A stretch of 21,420 bases of DNA, taken from positions 1-21,420 of IMG/VR virus record IMGVR_UViG_3300008113_001223; one strand, given 5' to 3'. A program made the translations under genes and the position numbers. Of this stretch, positions 1 through 7,922 are shown in pieces. Below the pieces are notes generated by a model that was given only the letters and a program-made list of their open reading frames with translations, was not told the DNA's origin and did no database searches. This stretch comes from a virus. Every line of letters starts with the position of its first letter. The first letter of the stretch is position 1.

Positions 1-1068
1 AGTTTTTCTCCCAGCCACAGTATCCGCGATTCGCCCAACTTGAGCAAGTGCGTTGTCAGGCCCACCGAAGCCGCGAACCAGCCCCAGGATGTCCGAAGGT
101 CGCGCCTGCTGTCCTCCAGCCAGCCTTACGCCCAGCGAAGCCAGACCCTTAGGGATCCACAAGTTGTCGGTCAAGCCCGCTGTGAGTTGGTTCAGCGCGG
201 ACCCCTTAAGGACCTCGCCGAGATCGAAGTCTCTCCCCGACAACAAGGAGCGAAGGCCCGACTGCGCAACATCTGTAGTGGCACGGTTGAATAGTGACCC
301 AACGCCCTCTCTAGGAATAATGTCAGAAATAGCCGATGAGATCGTGGGCATCACGCCGCCCGTGACCCCACCAGTTACCGCACTCTTCAGAATGTCATCT
401 AGACCACCACCGCGAAGTAGCGTGCCGATAGCACTATTAGCCGCACCCGCGCCCGCAGCGCCGAGTAGCCCGCCACCAAAAGTGGTTGACGAGAGTCCGG
501 GCAGGCCGCCAGCGAACGTAGCAATCTGCGCAGCGACCGGAAGCATCTCCTTGAATAGTGTGTCACGGAACTGCTTTGAACTAGACTGCTGCCGTGACGC
601 TGTTGGCGTGCCGAGTAGTACGGCGTCGCCTTGTGGGTTGACGCGGTAAAAAGCCTCTTGAGTATCGTATTTATGTTTGCCTGGCTGTTGCAGCGTAGTT
701 TTAAAGAGTCTGTCACCCCCCAAAGCCGTACGTTGGGCTTCAGAGAGCTGGCTGGTGATGTCGTCTGATTGATTGTATTTAGACTGGAGCCCGAGTGACT
801 TCAGCGACTCCCAATCTGGGGCCCAACTCCGAAATTGCCCAGTGGGGCGCCCCCAGGTGAAGTTCTCTCCACCGTACTCGGACCCCCCGACAGACACTGC
901 GTTCGGCGCGAATCCGGCCGCAATGGCGCGCTGTTGGTCAACTCGCCGACCCTCGTCCGTATCAACGTAGAACTGAGATAGTTCATCCTGGGATACCGGA
1001 GTGAAAACCTCGTCTACCCCGCGAAACTTCAGGTTTCTAATCCCGGCGTAAGGGTCGTTTTTATTCAT
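1..1068 (-). CDS. Virion protein, Gly/Ala-rich, 3' end cut off by window edge
   Basis: An unbroken reading frame of 356 codons starts at the ATG at 1068 and reaches base 1 without a stop, so the C-terminus is missing. The ATG overlaps the TGA of the preceding gene (ATGA), as elsewhere in this operon. Residues 1-170 are polar with aromatic patches. Residues 175-250 are rich in Gly and Ala with alternating hydrophobic runs (GGGLLGAAGAGAA near 198-210), and the rest is helical and amphipathic. I recognise no catalytic motif. Its place after the gp10-like and 450-aa structural genes suggests an internal or ejection-type virion protein, since Gly/Ala-rich stretches are common in podovirus internal proteins. 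That function is inference; the coding call is solid because the frame is open over more than 1 kb and coupled to its neighbour. Confidence 0.8.
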   Translation of the reverse strand, partial: MNKNDPYAGIRNLKFRGVDEVFTPVSQDELSQFYVDTDEGRRVDQQRAIAAGFAPNAVSVGGSEYGGENFTWGRPTGQFRSWAPDWESLKSLGLQSKYNQSDDITSQLSEAQRTALGGDRLFKTTLQQPGKHKYDTQEAFYRVNPQGDAVLLGTPTASRQQSSSKQFRDTLFKEMLPVAAQIATFAGGLPGLSSTTFGGGLLGAAGAGAANSAIGTLLRGGGLDDILKSAVTGGVTGGVMPTISSAISDIIPREGVGSLFNRATTDVAQSGLRSLLSGRDFDLGEVLKGSALNQLTAGLTDNLWIPKGLASLGVRLAGGQQARPSDILGLVRGFGGPDNALAQVGRIADTVAGRKT

Positions 1069-2417
1069 GTCAGATCCCAAAACGACATGCTTGCAATCGC
1101 AGTTTGCGTGCCACTTAATGTACGCGCAGCAACAGTATAGATGTCGCTAGTGCCGACGATCGTGGCGCCGAGTTGTAGATCCCAATTATAGTCCCCGCCA
1201 CCAGACGACATGCCTTGGGATAAAAAAGAGGATAGAACATACTGCGATTCGATAATAGTCCCGCCAGTAAAAGACGTAGCACTAATATCTCGCTGCACAT
1301 TATTAGAGTCCGTCGCCCCCCAAGCTGCGCCCGTGAGTGTAGGATTCTTTACTAGTACAATCTCGAATGTAGTTGCCGCCCCCGCTGTAGGAAGAACTGC
1401 GTAACTATCAGGAACCACAACCGCCCCGGTGCGGCCGGAAGCAAGACGAATAGACACTAGCGGAACGAACGTAGTGCTTATAGATGCATTGGCCGCCGTC
1501 ATACGTGCGACAAACGTAGCCACCTTCTTTTCGTAGCCGCCTTCAGAAATAACCGTAGAGCAGATTTGCTTCAGTGTAGCTGCGGCTGCGACAGCCCCGG
1601 TGTTAGTCACTTCATAACGCACCGGCAGGATCGCCGTCGTCATATAGACCGTTGTGAGGTTGTTGGCGTTGTTAAACGTGTGGCAGATAACGGGCTGCCC
1701 ATCGATCACGAACCCAACCCGGACGGAACCTACGCCCAGCCACTCGAAGTCCATCCAGAGGATCTGGGCCTTTGTAAGGTCGAGCGTCAGTGTGGACGCG
1801 CCGGTACCGTTGAGCCTATCACCGTTCCAGTCAGTTTGCGCCACACGCGTATCGACTGCGGCACCGGAGACGAACGTACGGCGGACAATGTAGACCGTAG
1901 CGCCGTCCCGCTCAAGAAACACGCCGTTTTCTGCGTTAAAGTAACCAACGCGCATCCGCATGTTCGTCTGGGGCGGACCCATGACAAACGTGTTCATCAC
2001 CATCAAGCCCTTACCGGGTTGGTAGGCAAATGAGCGGTAGCTTTGACGGGTGACGCTTGACCCGCTGCTGGTGGTTACGTTTAGATTGACCGTGCTTTCG
2101 TTGGCCGTATACGTAACCGTACCGCCTGTAGCAGTAGTTTCATCGAAGAGGTCGTTCTTCTCGTAGCGGTTCTGAGAGTCAAACAGGGTGTACGGCTGGC
2201 TAATACGCGTACGACCAAACGCATCAAGTGCGGTCCCGAAAAAACGGACGTTTACGGGTTGAGCAGCCAAGATATTCGCCAGAAGTTCGTCAAGCTGGTT
2301 GAAGTACAAACGCAGGACATTCAGCAGGTTGTCCATGTACGTCTGCGTGTACGTCGGCCCCGGCTTTGGCAGTGCGGGGGCGCGAAAGCGCTTTACGAGA
2401 TTGCTCCATACAGACAT
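1065..2417 (-). CDS. Virion structural protein (tail fibre or spike candidate), 450 aa
   Basis: The ATG at 2417 overlaps the stop of the gp10-like gene (TGATG), and the TGA at 1065 overlaps the next start. Residues 20-52 form a helical segment (YTQTYMDNLLNVLRLYFNQL) that could anchor the protein to the virion. The remainder is Thr/Ser/Val-rich and beta-type, with a DAFGRTRISQPYTLFDSQ motif near residues 65-82 and a region near 255-290 (IDGQPVICHTFNN, then TAILPVRYEVTNTG) that reads like a jelly-roll or lectin-type sandwich. I remember similar proteins from uncultured aquatic phages but know no proven function. It may be a receptor-binding or tail-decorating protein; this rests on composition and position only. 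No enzyme motif is visible. Confidence 0.85.
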   Translation of the reverse strand: MSVWSNLVKRFRAPALPKPGPTYTQTYMDNLLNVLRLYFNQLDELLANILAAQPVNVRFFGTALDAFGRTRISQPYTLFDSQNRYEKNDLFDETTATGGTVTYTANESTVNLNVTTSSGSSVTRQSYRSFAYQPGKGLMVMNTFVMGPPQTNMRMRVGYFNAENGVFLERDGATVYIVRRTFVSGAAVDTRVAQTDWNGDRLNGTGASTLTLDLTKAQILWMDFEWLGVGSVRVGFVIDGQPVICHTFNNANNLTTVYMTTAILPVRYEVTNTGAVAAAATLKQICSTVISEGGYEKKVATFVARMTAANASISTTFVPLVSIRLASGRTGAVVVPDSYAVLPTAGAATTFEIVLVKNPTLTGAAWGATDSNNVQRDISATSFTGGTIIESQYVLSSFLSQGMSSGGGDYNWDLQLGATIVGTSDIYTVAARTLSGTQTAIASMSFWDLT

Positions 2418-4270
2418 CAGGATTTCCTGCCGTCAGAACGAATATCGATTCTAGGCGCGCCAAGCTGCCAATGGGTACCGAGCGAGTCTGACTGCACCTT
2501 AAATGCCATTTGTCGCCCGCGCACGCGCACGTTAATCTGTCCCGTGAACTGCTCCACCGGGACTGTGGCCGATCGGACAATAGCGCCCGAGTCAGCGCCG
2601 CCAACAGATGGCGGTACGTTATATCCCGAACCAGAATTCTGCAACGGCAGGAGTGTCATCGTCACAGACGGATTTTGCGCATCTGAGCCATCAAACTTTA
2701 CGTCTGGCAGTACGCGCCAGATGAACCCAAAGTTGTGCCCGTCTTCAATATCGAACTCAGCGGATGTAATGTACGCAGTGACTGGTTGGGCGGTTGGGCC
2801 TTCAGCGTCATTCACTCCCAGTTCATGATACACCAATACGTTTGAATACGTAGCGGCTATCGGGTAAGTACTAACAAGGCTATCGTCAATCCAGGCCGTT
2901 CTTGCCATACGGCCGTAGTACCAAGCTTGTTCTAGGTAATTGTAAACAACGTAACGATCAATTGTAGTAGACCCCGCAGAACAATAGAACCACCAGACCT
3001 CGTTGAATTCCTCTACACTACCAGCGAACACTTGTTGTGCTTCGTTAAAATTAAAATCTCCGAACACATACTGGCGGACATCGCAAGTAAGTGTGTTCAA
3101 TCGGCCGTCATAGACATAAAACTTCTCTTCACCCATCCAATACGCAGTACCGGCCGCCACCATTACCGCTCTATCACTGACGATAGAGATGTTGTCTCCC
3201 AGAATCTGAGAGCCCCAAACAACAGGGGGGCCTAGATACTGCAAAGAATACAACGCAATATCTGTCCACACAAGGATTTCTTGTCGGACTTGGAGTACGG
3301 CGCTAATCTTAGAACCACGAGAAAGACGTAAACTCCCGGCTTGGTTCGTCGCTGCTGGGGTCCAATTAACCGCAGTCTCTTGGTCAGACCACCGAATCAG
3401 CATCGGATCGATAGACGTATTACCGTAATCGTTACAGCCAAAAACTAGAACAAACCTGGACGCGTCTGACACAATCATGTGATTGTGGAGCGTAGGTACA
3501 TCAGATGCTCCTGGCAGGCTTGTAAGTGCGGCGCCGCGCGTACTGGGTCCGGTTGTGTTATTCCAGTAGTACAGGGCCCCGCCTTTCGGCCCGTAGAGTA
3601 GGTCAAACCCGAAGTTCTGGTTGTTCCAAATACGGATCTGCGTTGTCCCCATCGCGCCTTGGCCCCAAGTCCCTTGGCCCCATCCTCCCGCCCCCCATCC
3701 GACCAATGGCAGTTGCGTGGCTGCGCCAATATTGATTTGGTACGCTGCGGAAACAGCCGCGCCGCCACCTGAACCGGCGGCGACATTAGAACCAAAATCG
3801 ATCGTGTACGTATTCGCGTCTGTAACAGAGACGACCTGATACTCGCCAACAATCGTCGCGCCACTGAATGCTGTCGCCCCACTATACGTAACAAAATCCC
3901 CAGCAACAGCCCCGTGTGTGGGGGCGTTTACTGAGATAGTGCTTGTGCCGTTTGCGGTGAATGGGTTGTTTGGAAGTGTAGTCGTGACACGCAGGGGTGT
4001 AATGTCGTAATACGTTCCGCCCGAAGAAATGTAATACTTCAGGTGGGTGCCGACGCCAAGATACAACGCCCCGGCTGACGCCGCCCACGGCCAGAGAGAC
4101 CGCGCAACACCAAGGTAGGTATTGTTTGAGATACGTGCCCAGCCGCCGATCTTCTCAGGTGTTCCTTGGCGGAAACGGACTTTTTCGCAGTCATACCACT
4201 TCCCTTCCGCAAGATATCTAGTATTCTCGCGGTTAATCCCAGGCTTAAACCTAATCGTCTTAAGCGGCAT
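2417..4270 (-). CDS. gp10-like tail stabilisation / tail hub protein, 617 aa
   Basis: A large beta-rich protein whose N-terminus (INRENTRYLAEGKWYDCEKV from residue 12, then GTPEKIGGW at 36-44) matches a family common in aquatic podovirus-like phages, usually compared with the P22 packaged-DNA stabilisation protein gp10. Such proteins close the connector below the adaptors and carry fibres or the needle. Residues about 101-180 (NPFTANGTSTISV to AAYQINIG) look like an inserted beta domain, followed by a Trp/Gly run (GWGAGGWGQGTWGQG, 191-205). Later stretches such as FVLVFGCNDYG, EILVWTDIALYSLQYLG and AYWMGEEKFYVYDGR have the look of repeated propeller blades. The ATG lies two bases beyond the endolysin stop, and the stop overlaps the next start. 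Family membership is likely; the exact gp10 equivalence is inference. Confidence 0.85.
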   Translation of the reverse strand: MPLKTIRFKPGINRENTRYLAEGKWYDCEKVRFRQGTPEKIGGWARISNNTYLGVARSLWPWAASAGALYLGVGTHLKYYISSGGTYYDITPLRVTTTLPNNPFTANGTSTISVNAPTHGAVAGDFVTYSGATAFSGATIVGEYQVVSVTDANTYTIDFGSNVAAGSGGGAAVSAAYQINIGAATQLPLVGWGAGGWGQGTWGQGAMGTTQIRIWNNQNFGFDLLYGPKGGALYYWNNTTGPSTRGAALTSLPGASDVPTLHNHMIVSDASRFVLVFGCNDYGNTSIDPMLIRWSDQETAVNWTPAATNQAGSLRLSRGSKISAVLQVRQEILVWTDIALYSLQYLGPPVVWGSQILGDNISIVSDRAVMVAAGTAYWMGEEKFYVYDGRLNTLTCDVRQYVFGDFNFNEAQQVFAGSVEEFNEVWWFYCSAGSTTIDRYVVYNYLEQAWYYGRMARTAWIDDSLVSTYPIAATYSNVLVYHELGVNDAEGPTAQPVTAYITSAEFDIEDGHNFGFIWRVLPDVKFDGSDAQNPSVTMTLLPLQNSGSGYNVPPSVGGADSGAIVRSATVPVEQFTGQINVRVRGRQMAFKVQSDSLGTHWQLGAPRIDIRSDGRKS

Positions 4271-4272
4271 GA

Positions 4273-4611
4273 CTACACATTTCGTTCAAAATGCGGTACA
4301 TCGACGAGCGACCTAAAATTGCCGCCCCAACGATTCTTAGGGTGAAGCGTCTCCCAATACGAGCCTAGAGGGGCGATTGTGTTCTTGTCCCAGACCAACT
4401 TACCGTCTTTGAAGAAGTTAAGATCGATTGCAAGACGCCTGAGATGGTTGCTGTTCATCGTCTTTGAACGACCTGCCTTTACATGGATCTGCTGCTGCTC
4501 AAGCGTGCGGTACAACTCCCCGCCTGTGATCGTCCAGCCCTGTGAAGTAGCATATTGGATCAGGCGGCACACATCGAGCAGGAACGCTGCTTGTTCTGGC
4601 ACAAGGCTCAT
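4273..4611 (-). CDS. Endolysin, M15-type L-alanyl-D-glutamate or D-Ala-D-Ala peptidase, 112 aa
   Basis: A single-domain zinc peptidase predicted to cut peptidoglycan cross-bridge peptides at lysis. The motif SNHLRRLAIDLN gives His56 and Asp63, and DVPHFE gives Asp104 and His107. The spacings (His-x6-Asp and Asp-x2-His) equal those of phage T5 endolysin (His66/Asp73 zinc ligands, Asp130 catalytic, His133 ligand), so the active site looks complete. GWTITGGELYRT near residues 25-36 is the usual M15 strand before the ligands. At 112 aa it is compact with no cell-wall-binding domain. There is no signal peptide, so it needs a holin to cross the membrane; the gene just upstream, which overlaps its start by ATGA, is a good candidate. 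High confidence in the fold; which peptide bond is cut cannot be told. Confidence 0.92.
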   Translation of the reverse strand: MSLVPEQAAFLLDVCRLIQYATSQGWTITGGELYRTLEQQQIHVKAGRSKTMNSNHLRRLAIDLNFFKDGKLVWDKNTIAPLGSYWETLHPKNRWGGNFRSLVDVPHFERNV

Positions 4612-5153
4612 TGCTTGTCCCCCGCAACCTTAGACACAACATCCTCAAGTACCTGCCCCTTAGTTGCACTGCCGCGACTAGAGCCGTAGAAGAAGTTCAT
4701 GATGGTAGCGATCAATGTGCCCAACAAGAAACCAAGAATTGTGTCAGCAAAACGTACATTCGCTTCGGGGATCTCCGCAAACGTGATAAATCCGATGTAG
4801 AGAACCGCTGCGACACTCCAGAAGATCGCGAGGTAGTAGATGAAGCGCTTTGCAAACAAATCGTTCTGCGCCAGAGCGGCTTTCTGTAGATCTCGCGCAT
4901 TTTGTACATCTTCAAGATACGCAAGCTCCAGCGTCGCTTTAAGCTTATCGTCTTCCTGCCGAAGCCTGATAAGCTCCTCCTCGTGATCCATCTCATACTG
5001 ACGAAGCTTCAGTACATCTTCTGACGACAACGGTTGATCGAGGCTGACGCCCGTCTTCTGTTCGACCCACTCTTTGCCTTTAACGAGCGCAGCATTACTA
5101 AGAAGACTGAGCCCTTGGGCCAGTAGTGGGGCAAGAAATGCAGGAAGTGGCAT
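4608..5153 (-). CDS. Holin-like membrane protein, 181 aa
   Basis: Two strong hydrophobic segments are visible, about residues 104-126 (FIYYLAIFWSVAAVLYIGF) and 136-157 (ADTILGFLLGTLIATIMNFF). Before them come a hydrophobic N-terminal helix (1-24) and a charged, probably coiled-coil middle (45-98). After them is a short polar tail. The second half, including the RFADTILGFLLGT motif, resembles phage proteins related to the 3TM holin family (GTA holin). The stop overlaps the endolysin start (ATGA), which fits a lysis pair. The Shine-Dalgarno is weak (TTGAG). The long soluble helix is larger than in a minimal holin, so a regulatory or structural part is possible. Membrane protein: certain; holin: likely. 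Confidence 0.8.
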   Translation of the reverse strand: MPLPAFLAPLLAQGLSLLSNAALVKGKEWVEQKTGVSLDQPLSSEDVLKLRQYEMDHEEELIRLRQEDDKLKATLELAYLEDVQNARDLQKAALAQNDLFAKRFIYYLAIFWSVAAVLYIGFITFAEIPEANVRFADTILGFLLGTLIATIMNFFYGSSRGSATKGQVLEDVVSKVAGDKQ

Positions 5154-5173
5154 AGCTCAATAAACCGTAGTTA

Positions 5174-5422
5174 TCAAAAAATAGAGGAGATTTGTTGCCG
5201 GAGAGACGGAAACAGTACTACGCCCCCCCCTGCAAGCGTCCATCCGATATCCGCCAAGGTCGCCTCACCGCCGTAGATTTTGTTGTATACCTCCCTTCCA
5301 ACTGCGACGACTACACATACAATTATCGCTGCTACAACGCTGAACAAAGCTACCAGGGAAGTGACTGCGGCGCCATAAATAAAATGGTTCGCTTTGTCTT
5401 GTGGAAAAATTGGAAGCTTCAT
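5174..5422 (-). CDS. Small membrane protein of the lysis group, 82 aa
   Basis: The ATG at 5422 overlaps the tail-fibre stop (TAATG). After a short cytoplasmic-type N-terminus with the motif DKANHF (residues 9-14), residues about 18-42 form a transmembrane helix and 60-72 a second Gly-rich hydrophobic stretch. Between them lies GREVYNKIYGG. The D-K-x-x-H-F ... G-x-E-x-Y pattern is reminiscent of small phage and YfiM/DUF2279-like membrane proteins, but this is a memory-based impression. Position beside the holin-like gene and endolysin suggests a part in lysis, such as a second holin, antiholin or pinholin. There is no lipobox, so it is not an outer-membrane spanin. A run of eight G residues in the coding strand encodes the Gly triplet at residues 66-68. 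Confidence 0.75.
   Translation of the reverse strand: MKLPIFPQDKANHFIYGAAVTSLVALFSVVAAIIVCVVVAVGREVYNKIYGGEATLADIGWTLAGGGVVLFPSLRQQISSIF
5223..5230 (-). repeat. G8 homopolymer inside the 82-aa membrane-protein gene
   Basis: Eight consecutive C on the plus strand (G in the mRNA) encode part of the Gly triplet. Losing one base would give a stop at once (TAG). Gaining one base would replace the last 14 residues by a longer tail ending three bases before the next start codon. Such tracts slip easily during replication and are also common sequencing-error sites. Confidence 0.9.
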
Positions 5423-6651
5423 TATGCCACCCTGTAAGTACCAGAGATAATCACGTCTTTAGTGCCCGCGCTAGGGTTTAGCAGCGCCCCATTGGAAGCG
5501 CCAGAACTTTCTACGACCAGGGCGATATTCGCCGTCCCGCCACTAACGTATGCCTTAACCACGCCTGTCCACGTGAAACTCGCATTACCTAGGTAGTTAA
5601 CACTGACACTTACTGGTGTATTGACCCCAGCGGCCGTGAACGGGAGACTAGCCACGGTGATACCGGCGCCGTTTGTCCCGCCAGTCCAGTTAAGCGTGAT
5701 ATTGAAGTGGACTACGTTCCCGATCCGTGTATAAGAGCCTGACTGTGTAGTGTATGTTGGTGTGCCGATACCCGTGAGCGTTGGGGTGAACGTGCCCTCT
5801 TCGTACCAATCAAGAACAGTAGGCGACGTATTAGCTGCGTTATTGAGTGCAACGCCACCACCAGTGTTACCGGCTGCTAGCTGGAGAAGTCCAGTCGGAG
5901 ACAAAACAAGACGCTGCGCCGCTGCGCTTGTGTCGTAGATTGCAAGATTGCTATTTGAGTCAATGCCGAGCTGGTACGTAATACCAGTCTGACTAGACGC
6001 CGCTATGGTGACCCCATATCCCGCCGCTCCGGTGTTGATATGTAACTTGGTTGCGGGCGAACTCGTCCCAATCCCAAGGTTCCCGCTGGAGTCCAGCCGC
6101 ACGCCCTCCGTCCCGCCTGCGCTCCAGGCCAGCGTATTGGCGGCCGGCCAGAACATTCCCGTATCGGTGTCTCCTACGAAGGAGTACGAAGGCAGCGCCG
6201 CTGTGCCCGAACCAGCGACAACACTGGTGAACACCCCTACCCCGCTCGCGTAGCCTAGCTTGACGAAATCGGACCCATTCCACACAACTAGCGCACGTTC
6301 CCCACTATCAACAGTAACACCTGCTGTAGGGCCTGACCCAACAAGCTTTACAGAAAACCCGCCCGTAGTATTATTTACGACAATGTACGTCTTTGATTGC
6401 GCCGGGGCGGTAATTGTTCTTTGCGCCGTACGCGCGCCCGTGCAGAGCAATACAGCCTGCCGCGCTTGGTTGCTAGCACCCGTGTTAGTCGTTAGCGTAA
6501 CATCTGCATCAGTATTTAACGTTGTAGTGCCAGCTACAGCGCTTTCAACCAAAGACGTAATGGAGTTGTTAACCGTATCGCCCCAGGTGCCCGACAATTC
6601 GCCTGTAGCAGGTAGCGCGAGACCGAGCAGGGGGGTGAAACTAGTAGGCAT
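5422..6651 (-). CDS. Tail fibre protein, 409 aa
   Basis: The N-terminus (TPLLGLALPATGELSGTWGD, then VNNSITSLVESAVAGTTTL) is a widespread phage fibre attachment module. The middle carries SYSFVGDTDTGMFWP and NLGIGTSSPATKLHIN, typical of fibres with stacked beta repeats. The C-terminal part (EEGTFTPTLTGIGTPTYTTQ, then SGSYTRIGNVVHFNI) is a common beta-sandwich receptor-binding domain at fibre tips. No Ser/Lys intramolecular chaperone (peptidase S74) domain is visible at the C-terminus. Trimeric tail fibres recognise the host surface, so this gene is a likely host-range determinant. It is followed directly, with one-base overlap, by the lysis group. Confidence in 'tail fibre' is high from module recognition. 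Confidence 0.88.
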   Translation of the reverse strand: MPTSFTPLLGLALPATGELSGTWGDTVNNSITSLVESAVAGTTTLNTDADVTLTTNTGASNQARQAVLLCTGARTAQRTITAPAQSKTYIVVNNTTGGFSVKLVGSGPTAGVTVDSGERALVVWNGSDFVKLGYASGVGVFTSVVAGSGTAALPSYSFVGDTDTGMFWPAANTLAWSAGGTEGVRLDSSGNLGIGTSSPATKLHINTGAAGYGVTIAASSQTGITYQLGIDSNSNLAIYDTSAAAQRLVLSPTGLLQLAAGNTGGGVALNNAANTSPTVLDWYEEGTFTPTLTGIGTPTYTTQSGSYTRIGNVVHFNITLNWTGGTNGAGITVASLPFTAAGVNTPVSVSVNYLGNASFTWTGVVKAYVSGGTANIALVVESSGASNGALLNPSAGTKDVIISGTYRVA

Positions 6652-6659
6652 GACTGTCC

Positions 6660-7076
6660 TTACTGGAAGCGGATAATCGCCGTAGAAGAAGTATTCGCTG
6701 GAATGGGTACAACAAAAGTACCAGAGGCGGTCTTGTCCGCGCCAAAATCTAGCACCGCAATTGCTCGATTGGCTTTGCTGGCGTTATAAATCAACGCGCC
6801 TCGGCAGACAAAATTTACACCTGCCCACGTTGGGTTATCAAAAGATAGACAGGCGGCCCCGTTATTTAGAGTGAGAGTGACACCAGAAAGCACAACGCCA
6901 CCAGCAGTGTAGCCCGCAGCAGTGACTTCGTTAGCACTGGCGTATGTCGTTGTAGTGGGGTTAAGCGAGGCATTGGCGGTGTAAAGTGCAAACTTGAGTG
7001 TATCTGTTGGAAAGTCGTGGATCGCCTGCCAAGACTCTAGCTTGAACGACGAAACAAGTCCTTGGATGATAGGCAT
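6660..7076 (-). CDS. Small virion protein, 138 aa, paralogue of the 14697-15104 product
   Basis: The start overlaps the adaptor stop (TGATG) and a TAA ends it nine bases before the tail fibre. It opens with VSSFKLESWQAIHDF, followed by TDTLKFALYTANASL, and closes with RGALIYNASKANRAIAVLDFG and GTFVVPIPANTSSTAIIRF. The order of elements (TD, then ALYT, then an Ile/Leu-Tyr strand, D-F/Y-G, G-x-F-x-V, final Ile-x-F/Leu) recurs in the 135-aa product encoded at 14697-15104. The family is frequent in aquatic phages and is normally listed only as structural or unknown. Position between an adaptor and the fibre suggests a tail or connector accessory. No catalytic motif is visible. Confidence 0.82.
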   Translation of the reverse strand: MPIIQGLVSSFKLESWQAIHDFPTDTLKFALYTANASLNPTTTTYASANEVTAAGYTAGGVVLSGVTLTLNNGAACLSFDNPTWAGVNFVCRGALIYNASKANRAIAVLDFGADKTASGTFVVPIPANTSSTAIIRFQ

Positions 7077-7735
7077 CAGGTCACCCCAGAGCGTGTCTGG
7101 CCGGAGCGGTATGCGTCGCGGCGGTTCCGCCCGTCACCGAGTTCCTTAACGAGCATCAACGACTCTTGGAACTGCTTCTCATACATGGCGACAATATCGG
7201 GCTCTTGCTTCATGGCACGGGCAGCTTCGACCATCACTCCGTTGAATAGTACAGACTCGAAGTTGTTACCCAACCAAGAAGTGCCTGTAGTCGCAACCGT
7301 GATGCTTTCGGGGTACGCCGCGTAATTGAGTGCCGTATCGTAGCCAAGCTGGGGCGCAGGCCCAACTACTGCTACTTGCACCAATGGGTTGCTCACGGTG
7401 CCAGCAAGCGCGTAGTACTTGGGAACGCCTGAGAACACAGGACTTGGGTATGCTTCCTGAATAAAGTTGACATCTTTATTCAGCATGTACGCGTATTCGC
7501 CTGTTGGCAGAACCACCGCAAAACTATACGACGACAAAAAATCTGTAGGTAGATTGATCGTCTGAACACCAACGTTAAACGTCAGCGTCGCCGTCTTACG
7601 AAGCGTAGGAAGCTGGACTACACTATAGACTTTTTGCTCGGCAAGCCGAGTCATAGTAGCAAAGTCTACTGCCGAAAATGTATTCTCGGTGTAGTATGAT
7701 ACCGCAGCTTGAAGCTGCGTATACGTCATCGGCAT
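7076..7735 (-). CDS. Head-tail adaptor protein (SU10 adaptor-like), 219 aa
   Basis: The N-terminus MTYTQLQAAVSYYTENTF, then AEQKVYSVVQLPTLRKTATL and a strand LPTDFLSSYSFAVV, matches the adaptor family known from podovirus SU10 and many uncultured phages. The characteristic NKDVNFIQEAYPSP and GVPKYYAL follow, then a helical C-terminal half (NNFESVLFNGVMVEAARAMK) and the ending DGRNRRDAYRSGQ. Adaptors of this kind form a twelve-subunit ring beneath the portal and bind the tail hub. It is the second adaptor-like gene here, the other being at 9126-9854. The start is ATG at 7735 (MPMT), three bases after the preceding stop; the internal ATG two codons on is equally possible. Confidence 0.88.
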   Translation of the reverse strand: MPMTYTQLQAAVSYYTENTFSAVDFATMTRLAEQKVYSVVQLPTLRKTATLTFNVGVQTINLPTDFLSSYSFAVVLPTGEYAYMLNKDVNFIQEAYPSPVFSGVPKYYALAGTVSNPLVQVAVVGPAPQLGYDTALNYAAYPESITVATTGTSWLGNNFESVLFNGVMVEAARAMKQEPDIVAMYEKQFQESLMLVKELGDGRNRRDAYRSGQTRSGVT

Positions 7736-7738
7736 AGA

Positions 7739-7921
7739 TCACCCCATCGGGCCGCGCGACATCTTGCCTTTCGTAGCCGCGCCTGTACCTCGCATCTGCA
7801 CGCCCGAAGTCTTGGCGCCGCCGTACGGCTTGGCCCGCTCGTTCGCGACAGAGACATTCAGCGTCTCGATGCCTGGAGCCGTTTGGCCGGCTGCTGGGGC
7901 CTTGGTAGTTTTGGTCTTCAT
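7739..7921 (-). CDS. Small basic phage protein, 60 aa
   Basis: A lysine- and glycine-rich protein without predicted hydrophobic core. The C-terminal half (ANERAKPYGGAKTSGVQMRG, then TGAATKGKMSRG) contains the RGTGAATKGK signature that recurs in tiny proteins of aquatic phages. The ATG is one base past the stop of the 50-aa gene, and the TGA lies three bases before the adaptor start, so it is translated as part of the operon. The composition suggests nucleic-acid or virion binding, but no function is known to me. Confidence 0.75.
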   Translation of the reverse strand: MKTKTTKAPAAGQTAPGIETLNVSVANERAKPYGGAKTSGVQMRGTGAATKGKMSRGPMG

Positions 7922-7922
7922 C

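Noticed and set aside
53-649. Plus-strand frame of 198 codons at the left end
   Set aside because: Opposite a 356-codon minus-strand frame coupled to its neighbour; Pro/Ser/Arg-rich composition typical of antisense reading.
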